DNA of 37,367 bases, taken from assembly GCF_000014445.1 (NCBI RefSeq), contig NC_008496.1:1-37367 (forward strand). The letters are read 5' to 3'. The translations under genes were made by a program, and so were the position numbers. Origin of the DNA: Leuconostoc mesenteroides subsp. mesenteroides ATCC 8293 (GTDB taxonomy: Bacteria > Bacillota > Bacilli > Lactobacillales > Lactobacillaceae). Shown here piece by piece: positions 32,020-37,367 of this stretch. Position 1 is the stretch's first letter. Each line of letters starts with the position of its first letter. A model generated the notes under the pieces. It did not search any database. It worked only from the letters and a program-made list of their open reading frames with translations, and had not been told where the DNA came from.

Positions 32020-32171
32020 TTAATAATACCCATATGGACTATATTGGTGTCCAGGTTTAGGTTGCGTCTTGCCATTCAATTGATCTAGAACCTTTTGAGG
32101 GTCGGCTGGATGGTATACATGTCCAATTGCCCCTAAAACGTCGCCAATCCAATGTCATCCGCTAATTTTGT
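32020..32171 (-). pseudogene. C-terminal fragment of an unknown secreted or surface-type protein
   Basis: The minus strand reads GDVLGAIGHVYHPADPQKVL then DQLNGKTQPKPGHQYSPYGY Y and a stop at 32020. A frameshift near 32140 links it to ATKLADDIGLATF upstream. The gene start is missing, replaced by the multicopper oxidase leader. No family recognised. The stretches 31984-32019 and 32172-32396 hold nothing further that I can support. Confidence 0.35.
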
Positions 32172-32396
32172 TGCACTCTGAATTAGATAACTTTTTATAG
32201 TTACTTAAATAGCTTTTCATAATATCGACTATGAGCGTAACATGATTAAATAGTTAAGATAATTACACTCTTCAGAATGCTAATATTATTCATAATTACT
32301 AAAAAGTGCTAGAATTTGAGATGAGGAGTGATCATTCATATCCTGTAATTTCAATTTTCAGTAAGTACACTGCTAAAAATATAGAGGAAAATTAAA

Positions 32397-33929
32397 ATGG
32401 AACAGTCCAATAAAAAATATTTCTTTGATGAGCCAGCTTTTGATCTACATGATGGCGGATATGTACCTCTCATAGTAAATAATGCCCCGGAAATGCCTTT
32501 AAATATACCACCTATTTTAAAAGCAGATAGAGAGTCTAAAAATGATATCTACTATACCGTCACTGCAAAATCAGGGAAATCGCAAATATTGCCAGGGGAA
32601 AAGACACAGGCATGGGGTTATAATGCTAATTTTTTAGGTAAGACTATTATATTTCACCGCGGTCAAAAAAATCATATCACTTTGAAGAATGACCTGCCAG
32701 AATTAACTACTTTTCATTGGCATGGAGCTGATGTTAGTGGCCCTTATGTTGATGGGGGTTGTCACGCGCCTGTTTACCCAGGGGAAATCAAACATATTAA
32801 TTTTACGTTGAATCAGCCCGCTGCGACATTATGGTTGCATGCTCACCCATGTCCATCCACAGCAGAACAGGTGTGGCAAGGATTAGCTACAATGGTTATT
32901 GTTCAAGATGAGCATGAATCCCAATTATCAATACCAAGAAATTATGGAGTAGATGATATTCCAATTATTTTACAAGATAGACATTTTCACAAAGATAATC
33001 AGTTTGATTATCGTGCCGATTATGATCCTGATGGTGTTGCAGGTCCCACGGCTGTTATCAATGGAACAGTCAACCCATACTTCGATGTCACAACACAAAA
33101 AATAAGGTTACGTTTTCTAAATGGTGCTAACCGTCGGGAATGGCGTTTGCATTTTTCCGATGATTTGCCATTTGATCAGATTGCGGGGGATTGTTCTCTA
33201 TTACCCAAGCCAATCAAGCTGACAGGTTTAATGTTGAGCTGTGCTGAACGTGCAGAAGTCATTATTGATTTTAGCCAATATCATGAAGGTGATGAGGTAA
33301 CCTTATATACTGATCAAGTGCCACTATTAAAGTTCCGCATTCACAATTTCGCAAAAGATACTACAAAAATTCCCGATCATTTAATTAATTTAAAGAAACC
33401 GTCAGTTGAACCGTCATTACCCATTCGACATGTCGTCATGCAAGGAATGGATGAAAGTGTTGCCATAGATGACAAGAAATTTGCTATGGAACGCATTGAT
33501 GCCGAGCAAATAGTTGGAGAGTATCAGTATTGGGATGTCACGAATAGTAACGAAAAACCGGGAATGGTTCACCCATTTCACATACACGGCACTCGCTTTT
33601 TAGTACTAACACGTAATGGAAAAGATCCATATCCAAATGAGAACGGTTTCAAAGACACCATTGGAGTTAACCCAGGAGAAACTGTTCGAATACTAGTTAA
33701 GTTTGATTTACCTGGTATATATATGTATCATTGCCATATTTTAGAACATGAAGATGGTGGTATGATGGCACAAATAGAGATAGTAGATCCAAAAAAGCCG
33801 CATCAGAAGTATCAGTTAATGGATATGAATACTTTAATGAACGCGTTAGCTGAGGAGCGTGGTATTGAGTTATCTAATCTTTGGATGGCAGGTATGGAGT
33901 CGTACGAAAAAATGGGAATGAAAATGTAA
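32397..33929 (+). CDS. Multicopper oxidase (laccase/CotA-like)
   Basis: 510 residues in three cupredoxin domains. The four copper motifs are present: HWHG near 105-108, HAHP near 147-150, HPFHIHG near 391-397, and HCHILEHEDGGMM near 444-456, which gives the type 1 His-Cys-His-Met set and the trinuclear ligands. There is no signal peptide or twin-arginine motif, so the enzyme is probably cytosolic, as in other lactobacillus laccases, some of which oxidise biogenic amines. The C-terminus is Met-rich (MAGMESYEKMGMKM), possibly for copper binding. AGAGGAAAA precedes the ATG. It is monocistronic and followed by IS-B. It may oxidise Fe2+, Cu+ or phenols; the substrate is unknown. Confidence 0.92.
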   Translation: MEQSNKKYFFDEPAFDLHDGGYVPLIVNNAPEMPLNIPPILKADRESKNDIYYTVTAKSGKSQILPGEKTQAWGYNANFLGKTIIFHRGQKNHITLKNDLPELTTFHWHGADVSGPYVDGGCHAPVYPGEIKHINFTLNQPAATLWLHAHPCPSTAEQVWQGLATMVIVQDEHESQLSIPRNYGVDDIPIILQDRHFHKDNQFDYRADYDPDGVAGPTAVINGTVNPYFDVTTQKIRLRFLNGANRREWRLHFSDDLPFDQIAGDCSLLPKPIKLTGLMLSCAERAEVIIDFSQYHEGDEVTLYTDQVPLLKFRIHNFAKDTTKIPDHLINLKKPSVEPSLPIRHVVMQGMDESVAIDDKKFAMERIDAEQIVGEYQYWDVTNSNEKPGMVHPFHIHGTRFLVLTRNGKDPYPNENGFKDTIGVNPGETVRILVKFDLPGIYMYHCHILEHEDGGMMAQIEIVDPKKPHQKYQLMDMNTLMNALAEERGIELSNLWMAGMESYEKMGMKM

Positions 33930-34123
33930 GATTTTGCTAGAATACTTCCGATGAAAAATGGTTGATCAATCATATTCGCTGTTAAACTATTGGTATGTTA
34001 AGATTAAGGGAACAACATATTTAAAAACAAAACATCACTTTAACTACACTACAGTTTGCTCTTATACTAAAAAAATGGACTATTTTTATTCAGTCCGTAA
34101 AATGAAAGTATAGGAGTATTTTT

Positions 34124-34366
34124 ATGTCAATTCGTTATTCACAAGATTTCAAAGACTCATTGGTTAAACTTCACCAAGAAGGCCGTTCACTTAAATCATT
34201 AGCAGAAGAATTTGGTCCGTCGAAAGATTCTATTGCTATTTGGGTTAAACAAGCTACCCCAATCATGATCAAGGGTCAGTCAAAGACGTTAAAGGATGTC
34301 AAGCAATTAGAAAAGCGTCTCGCTATTTTGGAGGAAGAAAACGAAATTTTATCACGCATAGCCTGA
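34124..34366 (+). CDS. IS-B orfA (HTH protein)
   Basis: 80 residues, HTH_Tnp_1 type, SIRYSQDFKDSLVKLHQEGR and a C-terminal leucine-rich helix. It differs from copies 1 and 2 at a few residues (IWVKQ for IWLKQ, LSRIA for LSHIA). TAGGAG before ATG. It ends at TGA; orfB continues in the same frame after CAA GCA. Confidence 0.88.
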   Translation: MSIRYSQDFKDSLVKLHQEGRSLKSLAEEFGPSKDSIAIWVKQATPIMIKGQSKTLKDVKQLEKRLAILEEENEILSRIA

Positions 34367-34372
34367 CAAGCA

Positions 34373-35215
34373 TTGAGCGGCCATCTTACTAGCCAAAAAA
34401 TAGTCCGTAATGTGGGATTGCCGCTCGTTAACCAATTTTTAGCACAAGGCTACGCGCTTGTGCGTATTTTAAGTGCACTTAAAATCAAACCTAGTACCTA
34501 TTACAACTGGCGCCATTGGCAGCCCAGTCGACAAGAAAAGCGTAGAGAATCTCTAAAACCTTATATTTTAGACGTTTGGAAAACCTTTAAATTTTATGGT
34601 TATCGCCGTATTGCTGCTTATAGTCAACAAACCGACGGGCCGAAAGTATCTGAGTATATGACACTCAAATTGATGCGTGAATTAGAGATTAAATCCCGCA
34701 TGCAAAAACGTTATCGCAAGCCAAAAACTGTGGCGACTGTTGATCAAAAGCCCAATTTGATTAGACACTTGCATGATTTGAGCGGTGTTTGGCAAACAGA
34801 TATCACTTATATTCAGTTGACTAATCACAGATGGGTCTATTTAGCGACCGTTCTGAACCCTGAGAAGAGAAAAGTATTAGGCTATAAAATTAGCGATACA
34901 ATGACAGCCAAGCTAGCCACAAGTGCCTTACAGATGGCGTTAGATAAGCATCGAAAGCCATTAATTATTCATTCAGATATGGGGTCACAATACACGAGTG
35001 CTGAGTTTAATATTAAATGCCAAAATTATGGCTTGAAACATTCTTATTCACTCAAAGGACATCCGTACGATAATGGCCGTATGGAAGCGTTTCATTCAAT
35101 ATTGAAGCGTGAAGAGGTGTATTTGAAGGCATACCAAACATTAACTGAAGTCCAAGCAGCCATTGGTTGGTATATCAATCTTTATAATAGTAATCGTATC
35201 TCAAATGTTGCCTAA
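34373..35215 (+). CDS. IS-B orfB, intact DDE transposase
   Basis: 280 residues from a TTG. HTH_21-like KFYGYRRIAAYSQQ, and the rve core with D (VWQTDITYIQL), D (IIHSDMGSQYTS) and E (RMEAFHSILKREE). The reading frame is the same as orfA and is separated from it only by TGA CAA GCA, not the -1 frame usual for IS3 elements. This is the only copy that can supply a transposase, and it may have moved the defective copies in trans. Confidence 0.9.
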   Translation: MSGHLTSQKIVRNVGLPLVNQFLAQGYALVRILSALKIKPSTYYNWRHWQPSRQEKRRESLKPYILDVWKTFKFYGYRRIAAYSQQTDGPKVSEYMTLKLMRELEIKSRMQKRYRKPKTVATVDQKPNLIRHLHDLSGVWQTDITYIQLTNHRWVYLATVLNPEKRKVLGYKISDTMTAKLATSALQMALDKHRKPLIIHSDMGSQYTSAEFNIKCQNYGLKHSYSLKGHPYDNGRMEAFHSILKREEVYLKAYQTLTEVQAAIGWYINLYNSNRISNVA

Positions 35216-35267
35216 TTAACTGAATAAAAATAGTCCAATTTATTGACTTCTGAGCATGTTGATGAGA

Positions 35268-35296
35268 TTGCTAAAAACTAAGAAAGAAGGTAATAT
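35268..35296 (+). promoter_or_regulatory. Promoter of the persulfide operon
   Basis: TTGCTA (35268-35273), a 17-nt spacer and TAATAT (35291-35296). The -10 box lies inside the left arm of the palindromic operator, so a bound repressor would block it. The assignment is by fit only. Confidence 0.4.
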
Positions 35297-35329
35297 ATAC
35301 CCTAGGGGGTATATATTACCTTCTTTCTT
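35280..35329. promoter_or_regulatory. CsoR/CstR-type operator, perfect 23-bp palindrome
   Basis: The arms 35280-35302 and 35307-35329 are perfectly complementary, with centre TAGG. The core ATACCC-TAGG-GGGTAT matches the TACCC/GGGTA operators of CsoR-family repressors. It lies 37 nt before the thioredoxin ATG. As RNA the long stem would also be able to act as a terminator for transcription coming from IS-B, because TTCTTTCTT follows it. Confidence 0.75.
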
Positions 35330-35366
35330 AATCATAGAAACCTAGAATATTTGGAGGAAAGCAGAA

Positions 35367-35693
35367 ATGAGTGCAACAATCAAAGAAATTACTGATAGTA
35401 CATTTGAAAATGAAACACAAGAAGGGGTTACTTTGACCGATTTTCGTGCTGATTGGTGCCCGCCATGCAAGATGATGGACCCTATACTACAACACTTATC
35501 AGAAGAAAATCAATTAGGCGGTAAAATAAAGTTTACCTCAGTAAATATCGATGAAAATAAACAGGTTGCCAGCCAACTAGGCATTCAAGGTATCCCCACG
35601 TTAATTATTAAGAAAAATGGTCAAGTCATTGATAAAATTGTTGGATTTCATCCTAAAGATGAAATCGAAAATACTTTAAAAAAGTATATCTAA
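35367..35693 (+). CDS. trxA: Thioredoxin, WCPPC active site
   Basis: 108 residues, the classic thioredoxin fold and length. The active site is DWCPPCK (C31, C34) where standard TrxA has WCGPC; the cis-Pro loop GIQGIPTLIIKKNG is conserved. The Pro-for-Gly change alters redox potential and may suit a specialised substrate such as persulfides. GGAGG lies before ATG. The reductase/rhodanese gene follows 10 nt after its stop. In the operon it could recycle the persulfide-reducing partner, or supply ArsC (10343). Confidence 0.92.
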   Translation: MSATIKEITDSTFENETQEGVTLTDFRADWCPPCKMMDPILQHLSEENQLGGKIKFTSVNIDENKQVASQLGIQGIPTLIIKKNGQVIDKIVGFHPKDEIENTLKKYI

Positions 35694-35703
35694 GAGGTAT
35701 AAC

Positions 35704-37347
35704 ATGAGGATTATTATAGTGGGGGGGGTAGCAGCCGGTATGTCAGCTGCTACTAGACTGCGAAGGCTATCTGAAAAAGATGAAATTATAGTCTTCGAAA
35801 AAGGCCCTTTCGTTTCTTTTGCAAATTGTGGGTTACCTTACCACATTAGCAAAACGATTAAACATCGCTCCCAATTAATTGTGCAAACCGCTGATGATTT
35901 AAGAAGTAGGTTTAATATAGATGTACGTGTTAACAGTGAAGTGACCCATATTGATAGAGATAATAAGATGATATCTGTCAATCATGATGACCAACAAGAG
36001 AAGCTATATTATGATAAATTAATATTATCTTTAGGATCTAGTCCTGTAATACCTAAGATTGAGGGGCTTCATACTCAATCAAACATTTTTCAATTACGTA
36101 ATATCCCTGATTTAGATAACATTATGAGCCATTTAGATGAGAGTATTAAAACGGTTGCGGTACTTGGTGCTGGATTTATTGGTATAGAAGTTACTGAAAA
36201 TTTGATTAAGAGAGGTTTTTCAGTCAATCTTATTGAACGTTCTAACCAAATATTGCCAAATCTTGATATTGAGATGGCACAGTCGATTACGAATGAGCTC
36301 ATAAAAAATGACGTTCGTATCAATACGGGAACTACTATAAATAAGGTGAGCAGAGACATTCTTTATTTAGATAATGGTATGTCAATACAAGCTGATGCTG
36401 TTATTATTGCTGCAGGAATTCGACCAAATTCTGATATAGCCATAGCTGCAGGCCTAAAAGTTGGGCCCAATAAAGGCATTGTTGTGGATCATGATTTTAA
36501 AACAAGTGACTCTAACATTTATGCAATTGGTGACGTTATCAGTGTTATTCATCAAATTACTGAACAGGAAACACTAATTCCATTAGCGGGACCAGCAAAC
36601 AGACATGGGCGACAAGTTGCTGATGCTATTCACGGTTTATCTATTAAAAATAAACCTGAGATTGGCACATCAATCGTTAAGGTTTTTTCTAAATCAGCTG
36701 CAAGTACAGGTATTAATGAAAAACAAGCAAAGCAACTTGGTTTAAATTATCATGTGACTCATACTTTTTCTTATCATCACGCAAGCTATTATCCTGGCGC
36801 AACACAAGTTATGATGAAACTTATTTTTACAAATACTGGTGATATTATAGGTGCCCAAGCTGTTGGAAATGAAGGGGTAGATAAGCGTATTGATCTTCTT
36901 GCAACGGCAATCAAATTTAGGCTGAAAGTAGATGATTTACCTGAACTGGAATTAACGTATGCTCCTCCTTTCGGAGCAGCTAAAGATCCCGTTCATATTT
37001 CCGGTTATGTGGCTGAAAATATTATTAATAGTCGATCTCATAATATTCAATATAATGAATTAGAGAATTACAGGCGTGATGGTTACTTATTAATTGATGT
37101 ACGATCTTCTCAGGAAATTAGAGCTATGGGATTAATTAATGGTTTCATAAATATTCCGTTAGAAAAAATACGAGACCGTATTAATCAAATACCAAAAGAT
37201 ACTGGTATCATTGTATCGTGTGCTACAGGTCAACGAAGTTATACAGCTGAACGAATATTTATTAATAATGGATTCAGAAATGTCAAAAATCTTGATGGTG
37301 CGTTTTCACTGTATCAGTTGATGTATCCACAAAACATTGTAAAATAA
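35704..37347 (+). CDS. CoA-disulfide reductase / rhodanese fusion (CoA-persulfide reductase type)
   Basis: 547 residues. Residues 1-445 are a pyridine-nucleotide-disulfide oxidoreductase of the CoADR family: FAD site IIVGGVAAGMSAATRLRRL, single active Cys42 in FANCGLPYHI, NAD(P) site VAVLGAGFIGIE near 151-160, and second FAD motif IYAIGDV. Residues 455-547 are a rhodanese domain (LIDVRSSQE) with catalytic Cys506 in VSCATGQRS. This fusion reduces CoA or other persulfides and is a known member of CstR regulons in Firmicutes. AGAGGT lies before ATG. The stop is 20 nt from the window end, and cstR at base 1 follows if the molecule is circular. Confidence 0.92.
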   Translation: MRIIIVGGVAAGMSAATRLRRLSEKDEIIVFEKGPFVSFANCGLPYHISKTIKHRSQLIVQTADDLRSRFNIDVRVNSEVTHIDRDNKMISVNHDDQQEKLYYDKLILSLGSSPVIPKIEGLHTQSNIFQLRNIPDLDNIMSHLDESIKTVAVLGAGFIGIEVTENLIKRGFSVNLIERSNQILPNLDIEMAQSITNELIKNDVRINTGTTINKVSRDILYLDNGMSIQADAVIIAAGIRPNSDIAIAAGLKVGPNKGIVVDHDFKTSDSNIYAIGDVISVIHQITEQETLIPLAGPANRHGRQVADAIHGLSIKNKPEIGTSIVKVFSKSAASTGINEKQAKQLGLNYHVTHTFSYHHASYYPGATQVMMKLIFTNTGDIIGAQAVGNEGVDKRIDLLATAIKFRLKVDDLPELELTYAPPFGAAKDPVHISGYVAENIINSRSHNIQYNELENYRRDGYLLIDVRSSQEIRAMGLINGFINIPLEKIRDRINQIPKDTGIIVSCATGQRSYTAERIFINNGFRNVKNLDGAFSLYQLMYPQNIVK

Positions 37348-37356
37348 TTGACTTAT

Positions 37357-37360
37357 GAGG
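37357..37360 (+). promoter_or_regulatory. Ribosome binding site of cstR across the window ends
   Basis: GAGG, then TTCAGGT, then the end of the window. If joined to base 1, the ATG of cstR falls 7 nt after GAGG, an ideal distance. Confidence 0.6.
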
Positions 37361-37367
37361 TTCAGGT

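Larger units (their letters stand above)
34057..35256 (+). mobile_element. IS-B copy 3 (IS3 family), intact, 1200 bp
   Basis: Ends TGCTC...GAGCA with inner inverted repeats containing GGACTATTTTTATTCAGT. It has the full orfB that copies 1 and 2 have lost. It lies between the multicopper oxidase and the thioredoxin operon. Confidence 0.92.

Noticed and set aside
34057..35256. A 3-4 bp target duplication around IS-B and IS-A copies
   Set aside because: Flanks were compared for the bounded copies and no matching direct repeat was found, so none is annotated.

Overview
This window looks like a complete or nearly complete circular plasmid of about 37.4 kb from a low-GC lactic acid bacterium, probably Lactobacillaceae. 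The signs are AT-rich genes with strong GGAGG-type ribosome binding sites, Fst-like type I toxins, a ParA/ribbon-helix-helix partition pair, MobV and FetAB homologues, and dense IS3, IS1380 and IS30 debris. Closure is inferred from the ends. The last 20 bases carry a GAGG ribosome binding site 7 nt before base 1, and base 1 is the ATG of a CsoR/CstR-type repressor whose operon partners are the last two genes of the window.

Layout. 1-377: persulfide-type repressor and the interrupted start of an MBL-fold hydrolase. 378-1773: an IS3-family element (called IS-A here) and an integrase remnant. 1801-5292: metal P-type ATPase, HMA chaperone, Dps and a Crp/Fnr regulator, preceded by a dyad of CRP geometry. 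5319-7227: a short VIT transporter between two IS1380-type remnants. 7334-10089: tyrosine recombinase, IS30 scrap, a truncated membrane gene and the FetAB iron exporter. 10195-11004: an arsenate reductase between two copies of a ~117-bp direct repeat. 11211-13033: an uncharacterised two-gene unit (DUF3800-like protein and a membrane-anchored partner). 13106-13868: an SOS-box-driven YolD-like gene with a poly-A frameshift, then an Fst-like type I toxin-antitoxin. 14092-15841: XRE membrane regulator, a GC-richer structured region and a Ser-rich anchored protein.

16084-18790: a defective IS (called IS-B here) and the parAB partition locus with AT-rich repeats. 19643-22844: ImmA/IrrE fragment, uracil-DNA glycosylase and 5-FTHF cyclo-ligase among IS-A and IS-B remnants. 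22986-23941: resolvase and a decayed type I toxin. 24679-28660: two CrcB fluoride channels, a CLC antiporter and a CPA2 Na+/H+ antiporter. 28741-30524: a VIT fragment, a second defective IS-B, and a broken MobV relaxase with its oriT. 30837-31137: a type I toxin with a divergently encoded small RNA. 31571-33929: a hypothetical protein and a multicopper oxidase. 34057-35256: the one intact IS-B. 35280-37347: operator palindrome, thioredoxin and CoA-disulfide-reductase/rhodanese fusion, leading across the junction into the repressor.

Taken together the cargo handles metal, redox and ion stress: iron and other metals (P-type ATPase, Dps, VIT, FetAB, multicopper oxidase), arsenate, fluoride, Na+/H+, and reactive sulfur. 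Maintenance functions are ParAB, resolvase and up to three type I toxin loci. I found no recognisable replication initiator gene.
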